Shown one piece after another: positions 1-6,974 of a stretch of 19,236 nt of DNA. A program made the position numbers and the translations under genes. The DNA lies in assembly GCA_035292685.1 (NCBI GenBank), contig DATDPP010000053.1, forward strand, positions 1-19,236, read 5' to 3'. This stretch comes from JALYNX01 sp035292685. Its GTDB lineage: Bacteria > Actinomycetota > Acidimicrobiia > Spongiisociales > ZC4RG35. The notes under the pieces were generated by a model. That model had not been told where the DNA came from. It worked only from the letters and a program-made list of their open reading frames with translations, and did not search any database. Position 1 is the stretch's first letter; the number at the start of each line of letters is the position of its first letter.

Positions 1-1
1 A

Positions 2-73
2 TGGGGGGTGGTGTAACCGGTAGCACGGCAGGTTTTGGTCCTGTAAGAGCGGGTTCGAGTCCTGCCCCCCCAG
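2..73 (+). tRNA. tRNA-Gln (anticodon UUG)
   Basis: The cloverleaf can be drawn by eye. Acceptor arm TGGGGGG (2-8) pairs with CCCCCCA (66-72). The D-arm lies around 11-26. Anticodon stem GCAGG/CCTGT (28-32/40-44) encloses loop TTTTGGT, placing anticodon TTG at 35-37. The T-arm GCGGG-TTCGAGT-CCTGC ends at 65 and G73 is the discriminator base. No CCA is encoded, so the tail must be added by CCA-adding enzyme. The U1-A72 closing pair is typical of glutamine tRNAs. The gene ends 23 nt before the glmU start, so the two may share a transcript. Confidence 0.95.
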
Positions 74-96
74 CGTCTCACAACGAGAGGTAGACG

Positions 97-1485
97 TTGT
101 CTCTGCACGTGATCGTCCTCGCCGCCGGGCAGGGGAAGCGGATGATGTCCGACCTGCCCAAAGTGGCTCATATGGCGGCTGGCCGCCCGCTCATCGCCTG
201 GGTCCTGGAAACAGTGTCATCGGTCGATCCGGAGACCACCGTGGTCGTGGTGGGCCATGGCGCCGACGAAGTGGAGCGTGTCCTTCCTGATCACGTCCGG
301 TCTGCCGTCCAGGAAGAGCAATTGGGCACCGGTCACGCCACCCGGGTCGGGATGGCCGCGATCGGGGACATCGACCCGGACGACACCGTGATGGTCCTCT
401 ACGGTGATCTGCCACTCCTGACGCCGGGATTGGTCACCGATCTGGCGCAGCGCGGCCAAGGGATCGCCGCCCGGTTGGTGGTGGCCGAGTTCGAGGATGC
501 GACCGGTTACGGACGGGTGATCCAGGATGGCGGCGGTTTGGTGACCGCGATCGTCGAAGAGCGGGATACCACCGACGAGCAGAGGGCGATCCGGGACATC
601 AATGCCGGGGTCTATTCGTTTCGGGCCGGCGACTTGATCGATGCCTTGGGCCGGATTTCAAGCGACAATGCACAGGGCGAGTATTACCTGACCGATGTGA
701 TCGGCATCCTTGCGGGTCGCGGCGAGCGCATCGAGCCGGTGCGGGCCATTCCTGAGGAGGTGGTCGGAATCAACTCTCAAGACCAATTGGCAGAAGCGAG
801 AAGGCTCCTGCAGGCGCGTACCAACCAGAGGCTGATGGAATCGGGTGTCTGGATGCTGGACCCCGAACGCACCTATGTCGACGACACAGTGGTGGTTGAG
901 CCCGGTGCCCGGATCTACCCCGGGGTTCATCTCGAAGGGACCACCACCGTCGGCGCTGGAGCCCGGGTGGGACCCGACGTCTTCGTAGTCGACTCTTCGA
1001 TAGGGGCCGGCACCACCGTGTGGTATGCGGTGCTCCGCGGTGCTGTGGTCGGCGAGGATTGCGAGGTAGGGCCCTACGCCTCGCTTCGACCGGGGAGCGT
1101 TCTGGAGAGGGGGGCGAAGGTGGGGACGTTCGTGGAGACCAAGAACATGACCTTGGGTGAGCAGGCAAAGGCACCCCATCTCAGTTATCTCGGAGACGCT
1201 TCGGTGGGGGCGCGCAGCAACATCGGCGCCGGGACTATCACCTGCAACTACGACGGATTCGAGAAGCACTACACCGAGATCGGTGAGGATGTCTTCGTCG
1301 GGTCGGACACGATGCTGGTGGCCCCCTTGAAGATCGGAGACGGTGCCATCACCGGGGCCGGCTCGGTCATCACCGAGGACGTCGCCGAGGGTGCCCTGGC
1401 CATCGAGCGCACCGAGCAGCAGGAGATCCCCGGCTACGCTCGGCGTCGCGCCGAACGGCAGGCGGACAAGAAGTCGGAGGGCTGA
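97..1485 (+). CDS. glmU: Bifunctional UDP-N-acetylglucosamine pyrophosphorylase / glucosamine-1-phosphate N-acetyltransferase GlmU
   Basis: A 462-residue cytoplasmic enzyme that acetylates GlcN-1-P and then couples it to UTP, giving UDP-GlcNAc for peptidoglycan and other glycans. The N-terminal nucleotidyltransferase domain (about 1-230) shows the LAAGQGKRM loop (8-16), Lys22, the QLGTGHA uracil-binding segment (75-81) and metal ligand Asp104 in YGDLPLL. The C-terminal left-handed beta-helix (about 250-440) carries the expected acetyltransferase signatures: RPGSVL, VGTFVETKN, HLSYLGD, NIGAGTITCNYDG. Length is normal for the family. The start is TTG at 97, preceded by GAGAGG (85-90) at good spacing, and it gives the proper N-terminus MSLHVIVLAAG. 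prs follows 1 nt after the stop, which is the usual actinobacterial pairing. Confidence 0.97.
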   Translation: MSLHVIVLAAGQGKRMMSDLPKVAHMAAGRPLIAWVLETVSSVDPETTVVVVGHGADEVERVLPDHVRSAVQEEQLGTGHATRVGMAAIGDIDPDDTVMVLYGDLPLLTPGLVTDLAQRGQGIAARLVVAEFEDATGYGRVIQDGGGLVTAIVEERDTTDEQRAIRDINAGVYSFRAGDLIDALGRISSDNAQGEYYLTDVIGILAGRGERIEPVRAIPEEVVGINSQDQLAEARRLLQARTNQRLMESGVWMLDPERTYVDDTVVVEPGARIYPGVHLEGTTTVGAGARVGPDVFVVDSSIGAGTTVWYAVLRGAVVGEDCEVGPYASLRPGSVLERGAKVGTFVETKNMTLGEQAKAPHLSYLGDASVGARSNIGAGTITCNYDGFEKHYTEIGEDVFVGSDTMLVAPLKIGDGAITGAGSVITEDVAEGALAIERTEQQEIPGYARRRAERQADKKSEG

Positions 1486-1486
1486 G

Positions 1487-2458
1487 TTGGACATTGTCTC
1501 CCGCAAGCGGATGATGCTCTTCAGTGGCGGGGCCAACCTTCCACTGGCCGAAGAGGTAGCCGAGGTGATGGGTGTCTCACTCGGCGCCTTGGAGCGATCC
1601 CGCTTTGCCAATGGTGAGATCTATGTGCGGCCCAATGAGAGTGTCCGCGGCGCGGATTGCTTCGTGATGCAGAGCCACTGCGAGCCCATGAACGACAACA
1701 TCATGGAGCAACTGATCACCATTGATGCCCTCAACCGGGCGTCGGCGCGACGAATCACTGCTGTCATGCCGTTCTTCGGCTACTCCCGCCAGGACAAGAA
1801 GGTCCTGCCGCGCGAGCCGATCACCGCCCGTCTGGTCGGCGATCTGTTCATGACTGCCGGGGCAGACCGACTGGTCTCGGTGGACCTGCACACCGGCCAG
1901 CTTCAGGGGTTCATCCACAAGCCCTTCGACCATCTCACCGCGCTCCCGATCATCACGGATTATCTGACGGAGCGGATCGAGGGCCCGACCACGGTGGTCT
2001 CCCCGGATGCCGGTGGTGTGAAACGAGCCGAGCGGTACGCGCGGTTCCTCGACGCCTCGGTTGCCTTTGTCTACAAGCGACGTGACCCGGTGGCGCACAA
2101 CACCTCGGCTGCCCTCGATATGGCGGGCAGCGTGCAAGGCCGCCACGTGGTGATCGTCGATGACATGATCGACACCGCAGGGACCGTGTGTAACGCCGCC
2201 GACATGGTGCGAGCCCAGGGGGCGATCAGCGTCCGCATCGCCGCTACCCACGCCATCTTCTCCGAACCTGCGATCGACCGGATCAAGAACACCCACATCG
2301 ACGAGGTGATCGTCACCAACACGCTGCCGGTGATCCCCGACGCCGAGTCTCTCGACGTCATCCAGGTCCTATCGATTGCGCCCATCCTGGCCGAGACATT
2401 GCAGGCGATCTTCATGGACAGCTCGGTGTCCGAGATCTTTCTCGGTGAGAACGCTTAG
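1487..2458 (+). CDS. prs: Ribose-phosphate pyrophosphokinase (PRPP synthetase)
   Basis: A 323-residue enzyme that makes PRPP from ribose-5-phosphate and ATP for nucleotide, His and Trp synthesis. The sequence shows the family N-terminus (LFSGGANLPLAEEVA), catalytic His135 in DLHTGQLQGF, and the PRPP-binding loop VVIVDDMIDTAGT with the Asp pair at 225-226. The open frame extends upstream into glmU. I place the start at TTG 1487 because GGAGG lies at 1476-1480 with a 6-nt gap, and because the protein then has the family's usual length; ATG 1511 is the alternative. Its position directly behind glmU implies co-transcription. Confidence 0.96.
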   Translation: MDIVSRKRMMLFSGGANLPLAEEVAEVMGVSLGALERSRFANGEIYVRPNESVRGADCFVMQSHCEPMNDNIMEQLITIDALNRASARRITAVMPFFGYSRQDKKVLPREPITARLVGDLFMTAGADRLVSVDLHTGQLQGFIHKPFDHLTALPIITDYLTERIEGPTTVVSPDAGGVKRAERYARFLDASVAFVYKRRDPVAHNTSAALDMAGSVQGRHVVIVDDMIDTAGTVCNAADMVRAQGAISVRIAATHAIFSEPAIDRIKNTHIDEVIVTNTLPVIPDAESLDVIQVLSIAPILAETLQAIFMDSSVSEIFLGENA

Positions 2459-2485
2459 TTCGGCCGGCCTTCGAGCAGCCGTTTC

Positions 2486-2491
2486 TACACT
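2486..2491 (+). promoter_or_regulatory. Candidate -10 element (near-leaderless promoter) of the GSDH-like gene
   Basis: TACACT lies 9 nt before the GTG start at 2501 and no Shine-Dalgarno sequence precedes that start. Transcription would begin about 2-3 nt upstream of the GTG. No good -35 is visible. This is an inference from spacing and from the same pattern at other starts in the window. Confidence 0.4.
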
Positions 2492-2500
2492 CGCAATCCT

Positions 2501-3841
2501 GTGAGTGCCCGACATCGAGAGCCCCCGAGCCCGGCCCAGGCCCGGTTGCGCACCCTGATCATTGGTCTGGTGGTGGTATTCGCAGTCGGGTTCGTCTTGC
2601 TTCGGGTCCTCGGCGAGGGGGATGGGGTGACCGATCCGACCACCCCGCTGGCCGGAGGATCGACCACCACCCAGCCGTCTGAGGGGGCCACAACGACCGT
2701 CCCGGGCGGTGCTACTTCGTCGTCGCTCGACGGCTCGACCGGGTCGACCAGCGATCTGGGTGCCCTGCAACAAGTGAAGCTGGAGACGATCGCTCAGGAC
2801 TTCCGGCAGCCGACTGTGATCACCGCCCCCGCCGGAGACGATCGTCTCTTCGTGGCGCAGAGGGTGGGCGTCATACGAATCCTCGACGCGGGGCGTGAGA
2901 TGCTCGACCCGGCCTTTCTCGATCTGACCGACCGGGTTCTGGCGGGGGGGATCGAACAAGGCCTTCTCGGCCTTGTTTTCCATCCCGATTATGCGAACAA
3001 CGGCCGTTTCTTCGTGTACTACACGGACAAGGGGGGCCGACGTCAGCTTTCGGAGTTCGCAGTTTCGACCTCCGATCCGAATCGGGCAACTGCCGAGTCG
3101 GAGAAGGTGCTCATCGAGCTGGAACAGCCGCCCAACTCCTCCGACATCAGGCACTACGCCGGTCAGTTGGCGTTCGACCCCGACGGCTATCTCTGGGTCT
3201 CGATGGGTGATGGGGCGGATTCCCGGGCCCAGGCACAGGACCCGAATACGTTCTTCGGCAAGGTGCACCGGATCGATGTCGATTCCGGAGACCCTTACGG
3301 GATCCCACCGGAGAACCCCTTCGTCGACGGTGGTGGCCTCCCGGAGGTATGGGCCTACGGGTTGCGAAATCCCTGGCGGTTTTCGATCGACCCTGTCGAC
3401 AGGCTGATCTATATCGGCGATGTCGGTCACGCCGATCAGGAGGAGATCGATGTCCTCCCTATTGACGAGGGTGGGTTCAACCTCGGCTGGTCCGATATGG
3501 AGGGCACCCGTTGCTTCCACAAACAGGACTGCGACCCCGCCGACTACACCTCACCGGTGATCACCTACACCCACGAGGACGGCAATTGTTCCGTTACAGG
3601 GGGCGCGGTGTACCGGGGCCAGGAGATCCCCGAGCTGGCAGGAACCTACTTCTACAGCGACTGGTGCAACCAATGGATCAAGTCGTTCAAGTATGTGGAC
3701 GGTCAGGTGACCGAGGAGAGGGATTGGACCGAAGATCTGGGAAAGATCGGGCAGGTCAACAGCTTCGGAATCGGTGGTGACGGCGAGCTCTACCTGGTCA
3801 CCTATGAGGGTGTCGTCGCCAAGTTCACCGCGGTGCGTTAG
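2501..3841 (+). CDS. Membrane-anchored or exported PQQ-dependent glucose/sorbosone dehydrogenase-like beta-propeller protein
   Basis: A 446-residue protein. Residues 18-36 form one hydrophobic segment (a membrane anchor or uncleaved signal), followed by a Thr/Ser/Gly-rich linker (about 43-87) typical of extracytoplasmic spacers. The rest is a six-bladed GSDH/HHIP-type propeller with the family's hallmarks: EQGLLGLVFHPDY, GQLAFDPDGYLWVSMGDG, FGKVHRID, PENPFV, AYGLRNPWRFS, IYIGDVG and GGFNLGWSDMEG. Cysteines at the RCFHKQDCDP and DGNCSV segments and in DWCNQW could form disulfides outside the cell. Enzymes of this family oxidise sugars with PQQ, but many members have no known substrate, so the specificity is open. 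There is no lipobox Cys. The start is GTG 2501 with no ribosome-binding site. Its stop overlaps the stop of the convergent LysM gene. Confidence 0.88.
   Translation: MSARHREPPSPAQARLRTLIIGLVVVFAVGFVLLRVLGEGDGVTDPTTPLAGGSTTTQPSEGATTTVPGGATSSSLDGSTGSTSDLGALQQVKLETIAQDFRQPTVITAPAGDDRLFVAQRVGVIRILDAGREMLDPAFLDLTDRVLAGGIEQGLLGLVFHPDYANNGRFFVYYTDKGGRRQLSEFAVSTSDPNRATAESEKVLIELEQPPNSSDIRHYAGQLAFDPDGYLWVSMGDGADSRAQAQDPNTFFGKVHRIDVDSGDPYGIPPENPFVDGGGLPEVWAYGLRNPWRFSIDPVDRLIYIGDVGHADQEEIDVLPIDEGGFNLGWSDMEGTRCFHKQDCDPADYTSPVITYTHEDGNCSVTGGAVYRGQEIPELAGTYFYSDWCNQWIKSFKYVDGQVTEERDWTEDLGKIGQVNSFGIGGDGELYLVTYEGVVAKFTAVR
2955..2977 (+). repeat. Perfect 9-bp hairpin inside the GSDH-like gene, followed by a T run
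   Basis: AACAAGGCC (2955-2963) and GGCCTTGTT (2969-2977) are exact reverse complements around a 5-nt loop. The right arm runs into TTTT (2976-2979). It has the form of an intrinsic terminator but lies in frame inside the coding sequence. A chance hairpin of this size in 19 kb is quite possible. Confidence 0.45.
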
Positions 3842-4173
3842 TTGGGATCGGGCAGGACTACCGTCTCGCCCGGATAGATGAGATCGGGATCACCCGAGCG
3901 AAGCCGGTCTCGATTGTCTTCGATCACCTCGCGCCAATAGGGGGTGATCTCCAGGGAGCTGGGGCTGCGCGAAAGCGTTGCTTCGAGATGATCCGCCGAG
4001 ATGCTCCACAGATGGTCTCCTTTTTCGACCACCACGGTCCCCGGCATGTTGGTCTCGAGGTCGATGGGGAGATAGGTGGGGGTCGAGGTCGGTTCGGCCA
4101 TGGCCACACCGCCAAAGGTGAGGCCGACGATTGCAGTCGACACCACCAGGGCACGGTGGGGCATGAGGCTCAC
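3838..4173 (-). CDS. Small secreted LysM-domain protein
   Basis: A 111-residue protein with an N-terminal signal peptide: a short basic start, a hydrophobic core at about 8-22 and AMA before the probable cleavage. The mature part has one LysM-like domain. It begins at VVVEKGDHLWSISADHL and ends with IYPGETVVLPDPN, matching the GD.LW.IA and I.PG..L.LP landmarks, with a somewhat longer middle (ITPYWREVIEDNRDRL). LysM binds GlcNAc-containing glycans such as peptidoglycan; there is no catalytic domain. The likely start is GTG 4173, exactly at the predicted transcription start for TAGGTT (4180-4185 on the minus strand); ATG 4164 is an alternative. Its TAA overlaps the TAG of the convergent GSDH-like gene (3838-3841). 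Confidence 0.8.
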   Translation of the reverse strand: MSLMPHRALVVSTAIVGLTFGGVAMAEPTSTPTYLPIDLETNMPGTVVVEKGDHLWSISADHLEATLSRSPSSLEITPYWREVIEDNRDRLRSGDPDLIYPGETVVLPDPN

Positions 4174-4179
4174 ATGTCG

Positions 4180-4185
4180 AACCTA
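4180..4185 (-). promoter_or_regulatory. Candidate -10 element (leaderless promoter) of the LysM gene
   Basis: On the minus strand TAGGTT lies 6 nt before the GTG at 4173, the spacing expected when transcription starts at the start codon. No Shine-Dalgarno sequence precedes the GTG. The -35 region is not convincing. Confidence 0.4.
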
Positions 4186-4190
4186 TGGCG

Positions 4191-4220
4191 GTGAACGAGA
4201 CTCTGGAAGAGGGTTACGAT
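4191..4220 (+). promoter_or_regulatory. Candidate promoter of the DUF3107 gene
   Basis: GTGAAC (4191-4196), an 18-nt spacer and TACGAT (4215-4220) lie upstream of the AGGAG ribosome-binding site at 4238-4242. The -10 is fair and the -35 is weak. The element sits in the short divergent gap shared with the LysM gene. Confidence 0.35.
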
Positions 4221-4247
4221 GAATTCACCGAGACGCCAGGAGCCGTG

Positions 4248-4475
4248 ATGAGGGTCCGAATTGGGATCGCCGAAACCGACAAGCTCGTTGAGATCGAGAT
4301 CGAGGATGTCCCGTCCTTCAAGGCGGAGCTGGAACGGGCGGTTGGCGCCGGCGAACTTGCGTGGTTCACCGACAGCCGGGGGAGGACGGTCGGAGTACCT
4401 GCCCGCCAGATTGCCTTTGTCGAAATCGAGGACACCGAGGTTGGTCCTGCGGTCGGTTTCGCTCCTGCGGTCTGA
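4248..4475 (+). CDS. DUF3107 family protein
   Basis: A 75-residue cytoplasmic protein of unknown function. It matches the actinobacterial DUF3107 pattern: an MRVRIGIAET start, an acidic VEIEIED segment, a Phe/Glu-rich helix, LAWFTDSRGRTVGVPARQIAFVEIE, and a short hydrophobic tail. An open frame reaches back to ATG 4185. I choose ATG 4248 because AGGAG (4238-4242) sits 5 nt before it and because the family normally begins at this motif and is about 75 residues long. It converges with the WhiB gene 5 nt away. Confidence 0.82.
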   Translation: MRVRIGIAETDKLVEIEIEDVPSFKAELERAVGAGELAWFTDSRGRTVGVPARQIAFVEIEDTEVGPAVGFAPAV

Positions 4476-4486
4476 GGTTTTCAGAC
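4470..4486. terminator. Small inverted repeat across the DUF3107/WhiB convergent ends
   Basis: GTCTGA (4470-4475) and TCAGAC (4481-4486) are exact complements around GGTTT. They contain the TGA stops of both genes. The stem is short and only moderately GC-rich, so it is at best a weak bidirectional terminator. Confidence 0.3.
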
Positions 4487-4753
4487 GGCGCGGCGACGGC
4501 GCTCGGCGAGCCAGCGCTTGCGGAGCCGACGACGGTCGTCTTCGGCGTATCCACCCCAGATACCCGACTCCTGGTTGGTTTCGAGGGCGTATTGGAGGCA
4601 GTCCTCCTGGGCGCTGCAGGTCGAGCAGATGGCGATCGCAGCATCGATCTGGTCGATCGCCGGGCCTGTGGTGCCGACGGGGAAGAACAGAGTCGGCTCC
4701 GAATCCCGGCACGCGGCCAGGTCCCGCCAATCTGTGGTAATGGTTGTTAGCAC
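4481..4753 (-). CDS. WhiB-family iron-sulfur transcription factor, WhiB1-like
   Basis: A 90-residue protein with the four cysteines that bind a [4Fe-4S] cluster (Cys15, Cys43, Cys46, Cys52; the CxxC-x5-C pattern), the GIWGG turn (64-68) and a basic C-terminus (DDRRRLRKRWLAERRRR) for DNA or sigma-factor contact. The segment LFFPVGTTGPAIDQI closely resembles mycobacterial WhiB1, an essential NO-sensitive regulator, so this is a likely WhiB1-type protein. The start is GTG 4753 with AAGGA (4765-4761) 7 nt upstream. A perfect CRP-type palindrome lies just in front of the ribosome-binding site, suggesting cyclic-nucleotide or CRP-family control as in Mycobacterium. Confidence 0.93.
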   Translation of the reverse strand: MLTTITTDWRDLAACRDSEPTLFFPVGTTGPAIDQIDAAIAICSTCSAQEDCLQYALETNQESGIWGGYAEDDRRRLRKRWLAERRRRAV

Positions 4754-4768
4754 GAACGTTTCCTTAAT

Positions 4769-4786
4769 TTGTGATCTTTTTCACAA
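4769..4786. promoter_or_regulatory. CRP/FNR-type operator upstream of the whiB1-like gene
   Basis: TTGTGA (4769-4774), a 6-nt spacer TCTTTT, and TCACAA (4781-4786) form a perfect palindrome containing the full TGTGA-N6-TCACA CRP consensus. It lies between the divergent whiB1-like gene and the GDPD operon. On the minus strand a possible -10 (TAGCAT, 4794-4789) ends 2 nt before it, which would place the site over the whiB transcription start. Confidence 0.75.
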
Positions 4787-4873
4787 GGATGCTAGCCTTT
4801 CTAGAGGCCGCACCAGGGATTTCCGACCCGGAATGTACTGGCCGGGCCTTCATTTGTAAACGAGTTTCTCGCA

Positions 4874-5572
4874 ATGAAACCCAGGTCATCTGTCGTCGGT
4901 CATCGGGGCTGGCCCACCCGTTTCCCGGACAACACACTCAGTGGGTTGCTGGCAGCGACCACCGTGGCCGACGCCGTCGAGGTCGACGTTCGGCGTTGTG
5001 CCGACGGCAAGCTCGTTCTCTCCCATGACCCCGATTTGGGCGGCTACCCGTTGACAGCCCACGGATGGGATTTTCTCGGCGAGCTGGATCTCGGGGGCGG
5101 CCACCACCCCGCCCTTCTCGACGAAGCGCTGGCAGCGATCCCCGACACGCCGGTCTTACTCGAGGTCAAGAACCTCCCATTCCAGCCGGGATACGAGCCC
5201 GATCATCGGATCGGTCACGAGACCGCCTCCAGAGCCCGTCCCCGAGATGTCGTAACCTCGTTCGACTGGCCCACTGTCGATGACGTTCACCGTCAATTCC
5301 CGGATGTCGCAACCGGTCTGATCGTCGGAGAATGGGGAGACCTGAGTGAGGCGATACAACACTGCTTGGACGTCGGCCATTCCACGGTGGTTCCCGATGT
5401 GAGGCTGTTTCTCACCATGGGTAGACATCAACTGGTCGCGAACACTGGACTCGACGTCTACGTCTGGACGGTGAACGACCTGGGTGAGGCGGCAGAGTTG
5501 GCCGCAATCGGTGTCTCGGGCATCATCACGGACGATCCGGGGTTGATTGCCGCCATCCGGGAAAGCCAATGA
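4874..5572 (+). CDS. Glycerophosphodiester phosphodiesterase family protein
   Basis: A 232-residue protein of the GDPD family (TIM barrel), which hydrolyses glycerophosphodiesters from lipid turnover to glycerol-3-phosphate and an alcohol. The signature stretch is present: HRGWPTRFPDNT (His10-Arg11; the usual metal-binding PENT Glu is Asp here), EVDVRRCADGKLVLSHDPDL with the second catalytic His, EVKN, VYVWTVND and GIITDDP. There is no signal peptide, so it should act in the cytoplasm. The start is ATG 4874 with no clear ribosome-binding site. TGTAAA at 4855-4860 is a weak -10, and a small CGAG-TTT-CTCG hairpin touches the start. Its stop overlaps the yqeY start (ATGA), so it heads an operon. 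Confidence 0.88.
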   Translation: MKPRSSVVGHRGWPTRFPDNTLSGLLAATTVADAVEVDVRRCADGKLVLSHDPDLGGYPLTAHGWDFLGELDLGGGHHPALLDEALAAIPDTPVLLEVKNLPFQPGYEPDHRIGHETASRARPRDVVTSFDWPTVDDVHRQFPDVATGLIVGEWGDLSEAIQHCLDVGHSTVVPDVRLFLTMGRHQLVANTGLDVYVWTVNDLGEAAELAAIGVSGIITDDPGLIAAIRESQ

Positions 5573-6033
5573 CCATCAAAGAAGAACTCGCCCAAGAATT
5601 GAAAGATGCCATGCGGGCCCAGGACGGCCCGCGGCGCGATGTCATCCGCCAGGTAGAGACCGAGGTCGCCGTCGCCCGCAGCCAACCGGGGTTCGAAGGC
5701 GAGGTTGACGACGAGCTCTATCTCGACGTGATCGCTTCCTATGTGAAGAAGATGGACAAGGCGCGTGACGAGTACCTGGAGATCGGGGAGCGTGGGGCGG
5801 CCATGGCCGACAAGCTCGGGTACGAGGTGGAGTACCTCTCGAGATGGCTGCCGAGCAAGCTCGACGAGGATGCAACCCTGAACCTCGTCAAGGCTGCGAT
5901 CGCCGAATTGGGGGTGGCGGGCGACGAGAAGGCCGAGGGACGGGTGATGGGACATCTGATGAAAACCCATGGCAAAGATCTGGACGGGGGGCTGGTCAAC
6001 CGCGTGGTGCGTGAGGAACTGGCATCCGGTTGA
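5569..6033 (+). CDS. GatB/YqeY domain-containing protein
   Basis: A 154-residue all-helical protein of the YqeY family, which resembles the tRNA-binding tail of GatB. The family pattern is clear: an N-terminal KEELAQELKDAMRAQDGPRRDVIR helix, YVKKMDKARDEYLEIGERG, a YLSRWLPSKLDED linker, and a C-terminal GRVMGHLMKTHGKDLDGGLVNRVVREEL. It has the full family length. It probably acts on or near tRNA, but no precise role is established. It is translationally coupled to both neighbours: ATGA overlap with the GDPD gene in front and TTGA overlap with the ligase behind. Confidence 0.9.
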   Translation: MTIKEELAQELKDAMRAQDGPRRDVIRQVETEVAVARSQPGFEGEVDDELYLDVIASYVKKMDKARDEYLEIGERGAAMADKLGYEVEYLSRWLPSKLDEDATLNLVKAAIAELGVAGDEKAEGRVMGHLMKTHGKDLDGGLVNRVVREELASG

Positions 6034-6974
6034 GCGTTCCCGACTTCGAGCCGATGCAGGCCACCCGGTGGCCGGTCGCGTTCGATGATCCGGGTTGGTG
6101 GTTCGAGGTCAAATGGGATGGGTATCGGGCCATCGTCTCCGCCGAAGGGGGTCGGGTACGGGCTCGCTCCAGACGGGGCCTGGACCTGACCGGGCCGTTC
6201 CCCGAGCTGGCGACGCTCCCGATCCCGGATGGAATCGCAGTCGACGGCGAGGTTGTGGCCTTCGACGAGCAGGGCAGGCCTTCGTTCTCGAATCTCCAGA
6301 GGAGGACCGGATTCGGCGGACGTGGCACCGGTGCCGGGGTGGGGGTCAATCTCGTGGTGTTCGACCTGCTTTTCGCCGGTGAGAGCCTGACCGGTCTTCC
6401 CTACAAGGAGCGGCGCGCCCGGTTGGAAGAGATCGAGCTGCCCGAGCCGATCGTGGTCCCCGAGCCGGTCCCGGAGAAAGGGCTCTCGCTGTTCGAGGCT
6501 GCTCAGGCTCAGGGTTTGGAAGGAATCGTCGCCAAGAGGGGCGGCTCTCTCTACCTGCCGGGGCGGAGGTCGCCTGACTGGCGGAAAGTTTCGGTCAAAC
6601 ACCATCTGCGTGCGGTGGTCGGCGGGTACCTGCCGGGGGAGGGGGGGAGGGCCTCGACCTTCGGCGCGATCCTGGTCGGGCTGCATGACGAAGTCGGCTT
6701 GCGGTGGATCGCAGCGGTTGGCTCAGGCTTCGACGAGTCGGCGCTCACCGCTTTCTCCGCAGCGCTCCGCCAACTGGAACGCCCTTCCAAACCCTTCTAC
6801 AACGAGGTGGTGGTCCCCAATCCCCACCCGCCGGTGTGGGTGGAACCGGGAATCGTGGTCGATGTCGAGTTCAAGGAATGGACCCACGACTCCCACCTCA
6901 GGGCGCCGGTCTACAAGGGGATCGAGATCGCAGATCCGGAGACCGTCACCTGGGAGGAAGAGGGACCGGGCTAG
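6030..6974 (+). CDS. ATP-dependent DNA ligase, NHEJ type (LigC / LigD ligase-domain-like)
   Basis: A 314-residue ligase with the nucleotidyltransferase motifs in order. Motif I is EVKWDGYRA with adenylated Lys28. Then come RSRRGLDLT, DGEVVAFDEQGRPSF, VVFDLLF, motif IV EGIVAKR (about 164-170) and motif V WRKVSVK. The OB-fold domain ends with VDVEFKEWTHDSHLRAPVYKG, the LigD/LigC form. It seals breaks in duplex DNA using ATP. There is no polymerase or phosphoesterase domain, so it is a stand-alone ligase. It faces ku directly and the two stops share CTAG (6971-6974), supporting a role in non-homologous end joining. The start is TTG 6030, overlapping the yqeY stop. LigC-like is the likelier subfamily, but length does not settle it. 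Confidence 0.9.
   Translation: MSVPDFEPMQATRWPVAFDDPGWWFEVKWDGYRAIVSAEGGRVRARSRRGLDLTGPFPELATLPIPDGIAVDGEVVAFDEQGRPSFSNLQRRTGFGGRGTGAGVGVNLVVFDLLFAGESLTGLPYKERRARLEEIELPEPIVVPEPVPEKGLSLFEAAQAQGLEGIVAKRGGSLYLPGRRSPDWRKVSVKHHLRAVVGGYLPGEGGRASTFGAILVGLHDEVGLRWIAAVGSGFDESALTAFSAALRQLERPSKPFYNEVVVPNPHPPVWVEPGIVVDVEFKEWTHDSHLRAPVYKGIEIADPETVTWEEEGPG

Noticed and set aside
658..1611. 317-codon minus-strand open frame opposite glmU
   Set aside because: It is an antisense shadow of the GC-rich glmU gene. Its translation shows no family motif, while the plus strand has complete GlmU signatures.
2462..2469. GGCCGGCC palindrome after prs
   Set aside because: It has no loop and no T tract, and such 8-bp GC palindromes are expected in GC-rich DNA, so it is not called a terminator.
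4170..4730. 186-codon minus-strand open frame across DUF3107 and WhiB
   Set aside because: It overlaps two genes with clear family signatures, and its peptide is the Arg/Pro-rich type expected of out-of-frame GC-rich sequence.
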